Assembly: GCA_016928195.1 (NCBI GenBank)
Contig: JAFGLF010000034.1
Coordinates: 1 to 47,658 of the forward strand
Reading direction: 5' to 3'
Source: Elusimicrobiota bacterium
GTDB lineage: Bacteria; Elusimicrobiota; UBA8919
Length of the DNA stretch: 47,658 bases
The translations under genes were made by a program, and so were the position numbers. Every line of letters starts with the position of its first letter. Within the stretch, counting starts at the first letter, position 1. The notes below the pieces were generated by a model. That model did no database searches, was not told where the DNA came from, and saw only the letters and a list, made by a program, of their open reading frames with translations. Positions 13,605 to 21,763 of the stretch are shown one piece after another.

Positions 13605-14557
13605 AGATTGTTATTATTGGTGCCGGCGCTATGGGGACCCTTTTCGCCGGATTTTTGGCAAAAAGATTAAATAGTGTCACACTTGTAGTAAAAAATAATA
13701 GAGTAAAAAAGTTAATTGAAAGAAATGGAATAAAAATTACCGGACTTTCAAAAGTATCTGTCCCGCCGTCAGAATTAAAAGTTACTTCGGATTACAGCCC
13801 GCTCCGCTCTCTCTCTTCGTCTTCGACTCGTCAAAGCGGACGCTTAAGCGAGGCGAGTAAAACATGCTCGCCGGATCTTGCAATAATTTTTACTAAAGCA
13901 TATGATACTTCCAAAGCGGTAAAAATATTAGGACGTAATACGTTTGTTTTGACTTTGCAGAACGGTATTGGTAATTATGAAAATATTGCGAAATTTGTGG
14001 ATAAAAACAGGATTGTTTGCGGAACGACTTCGGAATCAGCGGTATTTTTAAAATATGGAAAGGTTATTCATACGGGTAAGGGGGAGACTATAATTGCAAA
14101 AACTAAATCGGATATATCCGGAAAAATTGTGAGTATTTTTAATAAATACGGTATAAATACAAGTATAAATAAAGAAATTGAATCTGTAATTTGGTCGAAA
14201 CTTGTACTTAACTGTGCGGTGAACCCGGTTGCGGCGATTTCAGGTGTAAAAAACGGAGACATAATCAGGCATAATAATTTAAAGGAAGTTGCTATTGAGG
14301 CAGGTAAAGAGGCGGTAAAGGTTGCGGAGGCAGTGGGTATCAGGTTGCTGTTTTCCGATGTGTCAAAAAAAATCAGCGACATATGCAGAACTACAGCAGG
14401 CAATACAAATTCAATGCTTGCAGATGTTTCATCCGGAAGAAAGACGGAAATTGATTTTATGAATGGTGCAATTATAAAAACTGCAAAGAAACTAAAAATT
14501 CCGGTACCTGTTAACGAAATATTATATAAACTTGTAAAAAAGTTGGAAAGAATATGA
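13601..14557 (+). CDS. panE: 2-dehydropantoate 2-reductase family protein
   Basis: An NADPH-dependent ketopantoate reductase of pantothenate synthesis, or a related 2-oxo-acid reductase. The 318-residue product has an N-terminal Rossmann motif ([20 protein letters not shown]), [27 protein letters not shown] and [17 protein letters not shown]. The C-terminal domain ends near [17 protein letters not shown]. About 25 residues rich in Ser and Arg (around residues 66-90; [15 protein letters not shown]) come from a GC-rich repeat inserted in frame at 13797-13872. No other pantothenate genes are nearby, so exact substrate is inferred. Confidence 0.85.
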   Translation: MKIVIIGAGAMGTLFAGFLAKRLNSVTLVVKNNRVKKLIERNGIKITGLSKVSVPPSELKVTSDYSPLRSLSSSSTRQSGRLSEASKTCSPDLAIIFTKAYDTSKAVKILGRNTFVLTLQNGIGNYENIAKFVDKNRIVCGTTSESAVFLKYGKVIHTGKGETIIAKTKSDISGKIVSIFNKYGINTSINKEIESVIWSKLVLNCAVNPVAAISGVKNGDIIRHNNLKEVAIEAGKEAVKVAEAVGIRLLFSDVSKKISDICRTTAGNTNSMLADVSSGRKTEIDFMNGAIIKTAKKLKIPVPVNEILYKLVKKLERI

Positions 14558-14772
14558 TTCTGGAAATAAAAGTAATACCAAATGCAAAGAAGAATGTGAT
14601 TAAAAAAGATGGGGATAGATATAAGGTGTATTTGACCGCGCCCGCAGTAGACGGCAAGGCAAATAAAAAACTGGTAGAATTTCTTTCCGAACACTTCGGG
14701 GTCAGGAAAAGCGGTGTTTTTATCAAAATGGGTGTAAAGTCCAGGTACAAAGTTGTGGTTATTCGGGGATAG
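14554..14772 (+). CDS. DUF167 (YggU) family protein
   Basis: A 72-residue protein of the widespread DUF167/UPF0235 family, function unknown. The signature VIPNAKKNVI, YLTAPAVDGKANKKLVEFLS and a C-terminal VKSRYKVVVIRG match the whole domain. It overlaps the end of the upstream reductase gene in the sequence ATGA, so translation is coupled. Confidence 0.9.
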   Translation: MILEIKVIPNAKKNVIKKDGDRYKVYLTAPAVDGKANKKLVEFLSEHFGVRKSGVFIKMGVKSRYKVVVIRG

Positions 14773-14781
14773 GTTCTGTTG

Positions 14782-14809
14782 TTGCATTTTTTTGATTATT
14801 TTATATAAT
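14782..14809 (+). promoter_or_regulatory. Promoter of pheT (leaderless type)
   Basis: A perfect TATAAT (14804-14809) lies 8 nt before the pheT ATG. A weak -35 (TTGCAT, 14782-14787) is spaced by 16 nt. There is no Shine-Dalgarno in the 8 nt. The expected start point falls on or within 2 nt of the ATG. Confidence 0.55.
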
Positions 14810-14817
14810 ACTTAATT

Positions 14818-17238
14818 ATGAGAATTCCACTTAATTGGTTGAACGATTTTGTTGATATTGACGGTGATGCCGGTAAATTGGCATATGACCTTACTATGGC
14901 CGGTATTGAGACTGTTCCTTTGAGAAATGTTTCGGTTGATGAAAATGTTGTTGCTTCGAAAATTTTGTCAATTGAAAAGCATCCCAATGCCGATAAATTA
15001 TCCGTTTGCAATGTTACCGATGGGCAGAAGGAGTATAGAATTGTCTGCGGTGCTAAAAATATAAAAGTCGGCGATATTGCCCCTCTTGCAAAAGTCGGAG
15101 CAAGGCTCTCTGGCGGTGAGATAAAAAAGGCGGTTTTGCGCGGTGTGGAGTCTTCCGGTATGCTATGTTCTTCCGCTGAGCTGGAAATAGGAGATGATGC
15201 CTCGGGGATTTTTATTTTACCTGACAATATATCTCCGGGAACAACATTGAATGAATATCTAAGAAAAGATTTATCTGTTGAGACCGAAATTACAATAAAC
15301 AGAGGAGATTGTTTGTCCGTTTATGGAATAGCAAGAGAGGTTTCTGCAATATACAATAAAAAATTGAAAAAAGAAATTAAAGAATATCCGCCGCAGCGGA
15401 TAAAACCTGCTAATATATTTCCCGTGTCGGTTGAGAATTCAAAATCCTGCCCAAGATACACCGGTATTCTTATAAAAGATGTAAAAATAGGGGAATCCCC
15501 CGGTTGGCTGATTGAAAAACTAAGAAGCTGTGGATTAAGGGAAATAAATAATATCGTGGATATTACAAATTATATTCTGCTTGAGTATGGTCAGCCCCTG
15601 CATGCATTTGATAGTGATAAAATAAACGGTAAGATTATTATAAGGGATGCTAAAAAGAACGAGAAGATTTCTGCGCTTGATAATAAAGAGTATATTCTTC
15701 ATGAAGGTATGTTGGTTATTGCGGATGAAAAAGATCCGATTGCTATTGCAGGTATAATCGGAGGCGAATCACGTTCTGTAACAGAAAATACTAAAAATAT
15801 ATTTTTGGAGGCAGCGTGTTTTGATCCGATTTCTATAAGAAAGACTGCCGGTAATCTGGCTGTTTCTACTGATTCTTCTTATAGATTTATCAGAGGCATA
15901 GATATAAAAAATGTTCCTAATGTGTCTATGATTGCTGCTGAAATGATTCAGAAGATTTGTGGCGGTAAGATTGACGAAGGTATTATTGATATTTACCCCG
16001 AGTCCCGCCTCGGCGGGATATATGGGGTTTATTCCCATCCTAATGAATCAGTAAATATCGAGCTTAATGTGAAAAAGGTAAATAATGTTCTGGGTTCTGA
16101 AATTTCACCTGAAGAAATAAAAAGTATTCTAACCCGCCTCGGCTTTTCCTACTCCCTACTCCCTACTCCCTACTCCCTGTCAGTTTCTGTTCCTTCTCAC
16201 CGGAACGACGTTAGAATGGATGTTGATTTGATAGAAGAAGTTGCGCGTATTTACGGATACAATAAAATAAAAACAAACAAAGAAGTCAGGTATAAAATAG
16301 ATTATGGGCAAACTGAAAGCGATAAAGAAAAGGTTATCGCTAAGATAAGAGAGATATCAACATCACTGGGATTTTATGAGATGGTAAGTTATAATTTTAT
16401 ATCAAAGAATGATTTGGTGAAGATTGGGTCAAAAGAAGATGTGTGGGAGATAGCCAATCCTATAGCTGCTTCCGATCCGTATTTGGCAACATCTCTTATC
16501 CCGTGGCTTATAAAAAATACCGCAAGGAATATAAATAGGGGTAACGATAATATTAGATTTTTTGAAATCGGCAGGGTTTTTGGAAATAAAGAGAAAACAT
16601 TTTTTTCAGGGTGTGTCTCGGGATATAAGACCAATTGGTGGAAAGAAAAGTCTATTGCACGTGATTTTTATTTTATGAAAGGGTTTATTGAGATGGTACT
16701 GTGTGGGCTTGGAATTAAATCATGGAAATTTGAAAAAAATACCAAAGATCTGTTCCATGCTAATCATTCGGCAGATATTTTTATATCAAATGCAGGTTCG
16801 AATTCCGGAAGTGTAAATGTGGGTAGTTGCGGTATGCTTAGTCCTGAGGTTTCAGAAAGTTACGAAATTAAAAATGAGGATTTGTATGTTTTTGAGCTGG
16901 ATATGGAAGAACTTGTCCGTTTCTCTGATTTCAGCAGGGAATACAGTGCAATACCTAGATTCCCGTCAGTTAAAAGGGATATTTCTATAGAAGTACCCGG
17001 GCATATTCCGGCTTATGAGATAAGTGAAATTATAAAAAAAGAAGGCGGGGATATTCTGGTTGATGTTAATGTATCTGATTTTTATGTTGGTAAACAAATT
17101 AAAGAAGGCAATAAGTCATTGTCTTTCAGTATGAAATTTCGTCTGCCTGACAGAACATTAAAGGATAAAGAGGTAGATTCCGCAATAAATAAGGTTATTC
17201 TGCAACTGGAGAAGAAGTTTAAAGCAGCGCTGAGGTAG
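14818..17238 (+). CDS. pheT: Phenylalanyl-tRNA synthetase beta subunit
   Basis: Forms the PheRS tetramer with PheS and carries the editing and tRNA-binding domains. The 806-residue product starts MRIPLNWLNDFVDID. It has the tRNA-binding EMAP-like domain (KHPNADKLSVCNV), the B3/B4 editing domain (RSCGLREINNIVDITNYILLEYGQPLHAFD, split; SYRFIRGID), the B5 domain (VPSHRNDVRMDVDLIEE) and a C-terminal anticodon-binding domain. Two repeats are translated. A GC palindrome at 15996-16027 gives ESRLGGIYG. Four tandem TACTCCC 7-mers at 16148-16179 give YSLLPTPYSL just before the B5 motif. Confidence 0.96.
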   Translation: MRIPLNWLNDFVDIDGDAGKLAYDLTMAGIETVPLRNVSVDENVVASKILSIEKHPNADKLSVCNVTDGQKEYRIVCGAKNIKVGDIAPLAKVGARLSGGEIKKAVLRGVESSGMLCSSAELEIGDDASGIFILPDNISPGTTLNEYLRKDLSVETEITINRGDCLSVYGIAREVSAIYNKKLKKEIKEYPPQRIKPANIFPVSVENSKSCPRYTGILIKDVKIGESPGWLIEKLRSCGLREINNIVDITNYILLEYGQPLHAFDSDKINGKIIIRDAKKNEKISALDNKEYILHEGMLVIADEKDPIAIAGIIGGESRSVTENTKNIFLEAACFDPISIRKTAGNLAVSTDSSYRFIRGIDIKNVPNVSMIAAEMIQKICGGKIDEGIIDIYPESRLGGIYGVYSHPNESVNIELNVKKVNNVLGSEISPEEIKSILTRLGFSYSLLPTPYSLSVSVPSHRNDVRMDVDLIEEVARIYGYNKIKTNKEVRYKIDYGQTESDKEKVIAKIREISTSLGFYEMVSYNFISKNDLVKIGSKEDVWEIANPIAASDPYLATSLIPWLIKNTARNINRGNDNIRFFEIGRVFGNKEKTFFSGCVSGYKTNWWKEKSIARDFYFMKGFIEMVLCGLGIKSWKFEKNTKDLFHANHSADIFISNAGSNSGSVNVGSCGMLSPEVSESYEIKNEDLYVFELDMEELVRFSDFSREYSAIPRFPSVKRDISIEVPGHIPAYEISEIIKKEGGDILVDVNVSDFYVGKQIKEGNKSLSFSMKFRLPDRTLKDKEVDSAINKVILQLEKKFKAALR

Positions 17239-17296
17239 CCCCACCACCTGCTTGTGTGGCGTAGCCACACCTGTGGTGTGGAAGCAGGTGGTGGGG
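17239..17296 (+). repeat. CCCCACCACCTGC hairpin with nested TGTGGCGTAGCCACA core
   Basis: CCCCACCACCTGCTT (17239-17253) and AAGCAGGTGGTGGGG (17282-17296) are perfect 15-bp complements. Inside them GTGTGGC/GCCACAC (17254-17270) forms a second stem. The outer arms match the ribF element and the inner core matches 8312-8326. It begins at the pheT stop codon and probably also works as a terminator-like hairpin. Confidence 0.85.
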
Positions 17297-17324
17297 TTGA
17301 CAAGTCGGAATTAATTTGTATAAT
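17297..17324 (+). promoter_or_regulatory. Promoter of the zapB-zapA-6S segment
   Basis: TTGACA (17297-17302), 16-nt spacer, perfect TATAAT (17319-17324). It starts directly at the end of the hairpin. ATG 17341 is 16 nt after the -10 box, leaving a leader of only about 10 nt without a ribosome site. Confidence 0.85.
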
Positions 17325-17340
17325 TTCACCAGAGTTATAT

Positions 17341-17580
17341 ATGGATAAAATAAGCAATAAAATTGCATTATTAAGGGAAAAGGTTAAAAAAGCCACTATC
17401 AGGATGGATGAACTGAAAAAAGCAAACAAAAAACTTGAAGAAATAAATGAAGGTTTAGTTACGAAAATGGCAATAATTGAGGAGGAAAATAAATGGGCGG
17501 GAAAATTTATAAAGGAAAGAGATATAATTAAAAGCAGAATAAAAAATATAATGGAGAATATAGAGAGGGCAAAGGTCTAA
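17341..17580 (+). CDS. ZapB-like coiled-coil protein
   Basis: A 79-residue, highly charged, almost fully helical protein with heptad-like leucine/isoleucine spacing throughout (IALLREKVKKATIRMDELKK onward). It has no catalytic motif. Size, coiled coil and the 1-nt overlap with zapA suggest a ZapB-type partner of ZapA at the division ring. The call rests on context as much as sequence. The start is ATG 17341 after a strong promoter; an upstream in-frame start would lie in the hairpin. Confidence 0.7.
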   Translation: MDKISNKIALLREKVKKATIRMDELKKANKKLEEINEGLVTKMAIIEEENKWAGKFIKERDIIKSRIKNIMENIERAKV

Positions 17581-17867
17581 TGGCTAAAGAAAGAGTTTCC
17601 GTTAAAATACAGAATACAGAATTCGATATAGAAACCGAAATGGAACCTCTTTTTATTAGTCAGCTTGCCGAATACGTTAATAAGAAACTGAATGAAGTAC
17701 GCAAAGAACAGCATACGCAAGACACAATAAAAATACTGAGTCTTACGCTTATTACATTGGCAGAGGAAATTTTTGCATTAAAAGAAGAAAAAGAAAATAT
17801 CAAAACTGAATTAGATAGAAATATAGACGAGCTGATTCTTCATCTCGAATCAGCAACGCGTCAGTAA
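17580..17867 (+). CDS. zapA: Cell division protein ZapA
   Basis: An FtsZ-bundling protein of the early division ring. The 95-residue product has the ZapA fold: an N-terminal strand region (RVSVKIQNTEFDIETEM), a helix (LAEYVNKKLNEVRKEQ) and a long C-terminal coiled coil (ILSLTLITLAEEIFALKEEK). It overlaps the upstream coiled-coil gene by one base. A 6S RNA follows, which is the well-known zapA-ssrS-fthC(ygfA) neighbourhood. Confidence 0.9.
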   Translation: MAKERVSVKIQNTEFDIETEMEPLFISQLAEYVNKKLNEVRKEQHTQDTIKILSLTLITLAEEIFALKEEKENIKTELDRNIDELILHLESATRQ

Positions 17868-17873
17868 TAAATA

Positions 17874-18034
17874 ATTTCCCTGCGGTGTTGGTGTCGAACG
17901 AACTGTTTTGAGCTTACAAGCACAAAACAGGGAATCCGCGTTCCTTATGGCCTTGGTTATAAGGACAGGATACCCACTTTGTAAAGAGTGCTTCAATCGG
18001 TTTATTCGCACGGCATCCGCGGGGATTTTTTATT
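17874..18034 (+). ncRNA. ssrS: 6S RNA
   Basis: 6S RNA binds the RNA polymerase housekeeping holoenzyme as an open-promoter mimic. The ~160-nt sequence has a closing stem (CCCTGCGGTGTT at 17878-17889 with GGCATCCGCGGGG at 18012-18024) and ends in a T-rich stretch. Imperfect pairing continues through the middle, leaving a large bulge as expected. The position between zapA and rarA/fthC is the classical ssrS location. I base the call on the closing stem, the size and the synteny; no covariance search was possible. Confidence 0.75.
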
Positions 18035-18035
18035 T

Positions 18036-18148
18036 ATGAGAAATGCAAATAAACGCGAATAAAAAAAGCAACGCGAATACACGTCCGCCGCGACTCGCCT
18101 CGCTTAAGCAAGAGCGGAGCGGGCGGATTTGATTTGCGAAAATTCGCG
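18036..18148 (+). repeat. Family A word hairpin with nested GC-rich element
   Basis: GAAATGCAAATAAACGCGAATA words on the left face TTTGCGAAAATTCGCGTA on the right. Nested between them (about 18082-18126) is a GC-rich element with CGACTCGCCTCGCTTAAGC and GAGCGGAGCGGGCGGA. Its words recur, mostly as the reverse complement, inside the coding regions at 13797, 19613 and 30866. A separate hairpin AGTTTGC/GCAAACT (18150-18166) abuts the rarA start. Confidence 0.75.
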
Positions 18149-18166
18149 TAGTTTGCAAAGCAAACT

Positions 18167-19270
18167 ATGGATTTATTTGAAAATACTGAACTTAAACAGG
18201 TAAAAAAGAATACACCGCTTGCTGTACAGTCTGCTCCTGAAACCCTGGAGAAGTTCGTCGGGCAAAGCCATATTTTAGCAAAAGGCAAACTTTTAAGAAG
18301 GGCAATAGAATCGGATAATATTTCATCAGTTATATTTTATGGTCCTTCAGGTTGCGGAAAGTCAGCACTGGCAAAGATTATTGCTGATAGAACATCGGCA
18401 TATTTTAAAGAGATAAATGCAGTAATAAGCGGTGTCGATGATTTAAGAAAAGTAGTGTTTTCTGCAGAACAGAGGGCTAAGAAAACTATTTTGCTTGTTG
18501 ATGAGATACATCATTTCAATAAATCACAGCAAGATTGTCTTCTGCCTTCTGTTGAAAAAGGAATAATCACTTTAATAGGAATTACTACTGAAAATCCGTA
18601 TTTTTATATTAATTCAGCACTTTTGTCAAGATCACTTTTATTTGAGTTTAAAAAGCTTTCAGATTCAGATTTAAAAAAAATCATACAGAGAGTAGCGGTG
18701 AAACTAAAGATAAATTTCTCTGTATCTGCAATGAGTCACCTTGTAAAGTACTGTGAGGGTGATGCGAGAAGACTTTTAAATGCTATTGAGATAGGTTATG
18801 CGACGACCGGAAAAAACAAGGATGGGTTTATTGATTTTCCCTTAAAAATTGCCGAAGAATCCATTCAAAGAAAAATTATTGATTATGATAAAAAGGGCGA
18901 TGGACATTATGATACAATTTCTGCGTTCATAAAGTCTATGCGTGCCGGAAAAACAGATGATGCACTCTACTGGCTTGCAAAAATGCTGGTAGCCGGTGAA
19001 GACCCAAGGTTTATAGCAAGAAGGCTTATAATTTTTGCGAGTGAGGATGTCGGAAATAGTGATCCCATGGCGTTGGTTTTAGCAACCGCTGTTCTTCGTG
19101 CGGTTGAGTTTGTAGGGCTTCCTGAGGCAAAGATTCCGCTTTCACAGGTAACTATATACCTTGCATCTGCGAAAAAATCCAGAGAAGCATGTTCAGGGAT
19201 ATTCGAGAAAATCGAAAAAGTTGAACACGAGAAAAACATTGCTGTACCTGAAGAACTGAAAAATATATGA
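18167..19270 (+). CDS. rarA: Replication-associated AAA+ ATPase RarA (MgsA), C-terminally short
   Basis: A clamp-loader-like ATPase acting at stalled forks. The 367-residue product has the N-terminal LEKFVGQSHILAKGKLLRRA, Walker A YGPSGCGKSALAK, Walker B LLVDEIHHFNKSQQD, sensor 1 ITTENP and GDARRLLNAIE. It then has the helical C-terminal domain (LVAGEDPRFIARRLIIFASEDVG). It stops at VPEELKNI, where relatives continue about 50 residues (HLRNAPTKLMKELGYG region). The stop codon is followed directly by a TCCGCCACGGCGGA palindrome (19272-19285), so the tail may have been lost to an element insertion. Confidence 0.92.
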   Translation: MDLFENTELKQVKKNTPLAVQSAPETLEKFVGQSHILAKGKLLRRAIESDNISSVIFYGPSGCGKSALAKIIADRTSAYFKEINAVISGVDDLRKVVFSAEQRAKKTILLVDEIHHFNKSQQDCLLPSVEKGIITLIGITTENPYFYINSALLSRSLLFEFKKLSDSDLKKIIQRVAVKLKINFSVSAMSHLVKYCEGDARRLLNAIEIGYATTGKNKDGFIDFPLKIAEESIQRKIIDYDKKGDGHYDTISAFIKSMRAGKTDDALYWLAKMLVAGEDPRFIARRLIIFASEDVGNSDPMALVLATAVLRAVEFVGLPEAKIPLSQVTIYLASAKKSREACSGIFEKIEKVEHEKNIAVPEELKNI

Positions 19271-19298
19271 GTCCGCCACGGCGGATCGGAATCAGCGA
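19271..19298 (+). repeat. Short GC palindrome between rarA and fthC
   Basis: TCCGCCACGGCGGA (19272-19285) is a near-perfect palindrome, followed by CGGAATCAGCGATC leading into the fthC ATG. It is related to the TCCGCCGCGGCGGA palindromes elsewhere in the window and abuts the truncated rarA end. Confidence 0.6.
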
Positions 19299-19300
19299 TC

Positions 19301-19945
19301 ATGGAAAAAGCAGAAATACGAAAGAGAATATTGAAACTCAGAGAAAGACTCAGTAGGAAGACGGTTTTAGGAAATAGTGCGAATATATTAAAGAAACTTT
19401 TGAAACTTGAAGAATTTCAAAATGCAGAAAAAATAATGTTTTATTTAGATTTCAAAAATGAAGTGGTAACAAATAGAATGATAAATAAGGCGTTTGGTTT
19501 GAAAAAGCAGGTTTTTGTACCCAGGGTTGTAAATAATAAGCTTGTCCCGGTTCAGATTGGAAATTTGAAGAATATGGTTCTTGGAAAATTCGGAATATTA
19601 GAACCATCTGTCATTCGCCCGCTCCGCCTGTCTCGCAAGGCGGGCCGAAACTCCCGCTTCAGCGAGGCGAGTCATCTGTCATCTGCCCGCTCCGCCGAAG
19701 CGGAGACGAGGCGAGTCATCGGTGATATGGATGTTGTAATCGTTCCGGGCGTCGTGTTTGACAGAAAATGTAATCGTGTAGGATGGGGAAAAGGATATTA
19801 CGATAGGTTTTTAAGAAATATTAATGTAACAAAGATCGGACTGGCACATGGTTTTCAGGTTGTAAATAGGATTTCCGCAAAGAAAAATGATGTGTCTATG
19901 GATTTTGTAGTTACTGAGAAAGAAGTATTAGTAAGGCGCAAGTAA
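19301..19945 (+). CDS. fthC: 5-formyltetrahydrofolate cyclo-ligase
   Basis: Converts 5-formyl-THF to 5,10-methenyl-THF using ATP. The 214-residue product has an N-terminal helix (EIRKRILKLRERLSRKTV) and the KKQVFVPRVVNNKLVPVQI strands. The catalytic C-terminal motif is VVIVPGVVFDRKCNRVGWGKGYYDRFL (split here). Between GILEPS and DMDVVIVPG lie about 38 extra residues rich in Arg and Ser. They are encoded by nested repeats at 19613-19725 (RPLRLSRKAGRNSRFSEAS and others). zapA-6S RNA-fthC synteny is conserved with only rarA inserted. Confidence 0.92.
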   Translation: MEKAEIRKRILKLRERLSRKTVLGNSANILKKLLKLEEFQNAEKIMFYLDFKNEVVTNRMINKAFGLKKQVFVPRVVNNKLVPVQIGNLKNMVLGKFGILEPSVIRPLRLSRKAGRNSRFSEASHLSSARSAEAETRRVIGDMDVVIVPGVVFDRKCNRVGWGKGYYDRFLRNINVTKIGLAHGFQVVNRISAKKNDVSMDFVVTEKEVLVRRK

Positions 19946-19957
19946 AATTTACAGAGA

Positions 19958-20034
19958 ATGCTGATATGGAAATATGCTGATACGGATAAAGGTTTTTACA
20001 TATCAACGTATCAACTTATCAGCTTATCAACGTG
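19958..20034 (+). repeat. Family C word hairpin (GCTGATATGG / ACATATCAACGTATCAAC)
   Basis: Left-arm words GCTGATATGGAAATATGCTGATACGG are complementary to right-arm words ACATATCAACGTATCAAC and TTATCAGC. It fills the fthC-rny gap. The rny ribosome site GGGGGAAG lies after it, so here the hairpin does not separate ribosome site and start. Confidence 0.75.
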
Positions 20035-20061
20035 TTTTTCTGTTAAGTGAATGGGGGAAGT

Positions 20062-21618
20062 ATGAATAATATATTGCTGAATTTGTTGGTTGCAGTTGTG
20101 TGTTTGGTTATCGGTTATGCTATCAGGGTTTTTATTGCCAAGAAACGCCTAAAATCATCTGAAGCAATAGCAAAAAAGATTACTGATGATGCTGAAAAAG
20201 CCGCATTATCTAAAAAAAGAGAAGGTGAATTGGCGATAAAGGAAGAAATGCACCGCCGGCGTCAGGAATTTGAGGCGCAGACAAAAATCAGACGGCAGGA
20301 ACTTTCTAGTCTCGAGAAACGTCTTTTACAAAAAGAAGAGAATCTTGATAAGCGGTTCGAAATTGTCGAAAAAAAAGAACGGGATAATTCTAAAAAAGAT
20401 GCAGATCTTAATTCAAAAGTAAAAATAATTGAATTGGAGCATGTTAAACTGAATCAGCAGAAAAATGAGCAAAAAAAGATACTTGAAAAAGTTTCTCAGA
20501 TGAGTGCAGACGAGGCGAAAAAAGTTTTAATTAAAATGATGGAAGAAGATGCTAAAAAAGATGCTGTGGTTTTGATAAAAAAACTCGAACAGGAAGCAAA
20601 AGATACTGCGGCAAAAAAATCTAAAGAGATTTTAGCGGTTGCCATTCAGCACTGTTCAAATACCTATACTCAGGAGATAACCGTCAGCACCGTTCCGCTT
20701 CCTAATGATGATATGAAAGGAAGGATAATCGGACGTGAAGGAAGAAATATCAGAGCATTTGAACAGGCAACCGGTGTTGATTTGATTATAGATGATACTC
20801 CTGATACGATCACACTATCCAGTTTTGACGGTGTTAGGAGAGAGATTGCAAAAAATTCACTCGAACGTCTGATGGCAGACGGACGAATTCACCCTTCAAG
20901 AATAGAAGAGATCGTCCAGCAGGTAAAAAAGGAGATGGAAGAGAATATAAAAGCAGTCGGTGATGATGCTGCATTGACACTGGGGATTACGAATCTTAAT
21001 CCCGAGATTATAAAATTGATAGGAAAACTAAAATACAGAACATCGTACGGACAGAATCAGCTGTCCCATACACTTGAGGTTGCAAACATCGCCGGTTATC
21101 TCGCTGCAGAACTTGGCGCGGATGTAAAGTTTTGTAAAAAAGCAGGTCTTCTGCATGATATAGGAAAAGCAATTGATAAGGATGTGGAAGGAACCCATCA
21201 TCAGCTTTCTGCGGATATTGCTAAACAGTATAATGAATCTCCCAAGATGATAAACGCAATTTTAGCACATCATGAAGGTATTGCTCAGCCGGAATCTGTT
21301 GAGGCATTTATTCTGCAGTCTGCTGACGCTATTTCTGCCGCTCGTCCGGGTGCCAGAAGGGAAACGCTCGAACATTATTTAAAAAGAATTGACCGGCTCG
21401 AAAAGGTTGCAGAATCGTTTATTGGTGTTGCAAAATCCTATGCAGTTCAGGCCGGAAGGGAAGTAAGAATCCTTGTTGAACCGGAAGATGTTGACGATAC
21501 GGCAGCAGGCCAGCTTGCTCAGGATATTGCAAAGAAAATAGAGACTGAGTTGGAATATCCGGGACAAATTAAAGTGACTGTTATAAGAGAAACAAGATAT
21601 CAGGAAGTAGCTAAGTAA
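20062..21618 (+). CDS. rny: Ribonuclease Y
   Basis: A membrane-anchored endoribonuclease that initiates mRNA decay. The 518-residue product has an N-terminal transmembrane helix ([20 protein letters not shown]) and a long charged coiled coil (about 40-200). It then has a KH domain ([20 protein letters not shown]) and an HD domain ([25 protein letters not shown]), with the usual C-terminal tail. The length is normal. The start is ATG 20062 after GGGGGAAG. The neighbour ymdB downstream is the standard arrangement. Confidence 0.97.
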   Translation: MNNILLNLLVAVVCLVIGYAIRVFIAKKRLKSSEAIAKKITDDAEKAALSKKREGELAIKEEMHRRRQEFEAQTKIRRQELSSLEKRLLQKEENLDKRFEIVEKKERDNSKKDADLNSKVKIIELEHVKLNQQKNEQKKILEKVSQMSADEAKKVLIKMMEEDAKKDAVVLIKKLEQEAKDTAAKKSKEILAVAIQHCSNTYTQEITVSTVPLPNDDMKGRIIGREGRNIRAFEQATGVDLIIDDTPDTITLSSFDGVRREIAKNSLERLMADGRIHPSRIEEIVQQVKKEMEENIKAVGDDAALTLGITNLNPEIIKLIGKLKYRTSYGQNQLSHTLEVANIAGYLAAELGADVKFCKKAGLLHDIGKAIDKDVEGTHHQLSADIAKQYNESPKMINAILAHHEGIAQPESVEAFILQSADAISAARPGARRETLEHYLKRIDRLEKVAESFIGVAKSYAVQAGREVRILVEPEDVDDTAAGQLAQDIAKKIETELEYPGQIKVTVIRETRYQEVAK

Positions 21619-21750
21619 ACAGCGCGAATACACGCGAATAAAAAAACAACGCGAATGTACGCGAATGCTGTTATTAGCGACTATTAGCGTTACCCCGTAC
21701 AAAAGCGAAACTTTATACGGGGCAGGGATTAGCGATAATTTGCGTTAATG
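21619..21750 (+). repeat. Family A word hairpin with nested CCCCGTA...TACGGGG palindrome
   Basis: ACGCGAATAAAAAAACAACGCGAATG words on the left face TTATTAGCGACTATTAGCG and GATAATTTGCGTTAA on the right. The nested palindrome (21693-21722) and flanks are identical over 55 nt (21686-21740) to 2564-2618. Confidence 0.85.
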
Positions 21751-21763
21751 AGCGGAGCGAATA

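Noticed and set aside
14068..14787. Long minus-strand open frame opposite the ketopantoate-reductase-like and DUF167 genes
   Set aside because: It is the shadow of two well-conserved + strand genes; it has no ribosome site or recognisable domain, and every other gene in the window is on the + strand.
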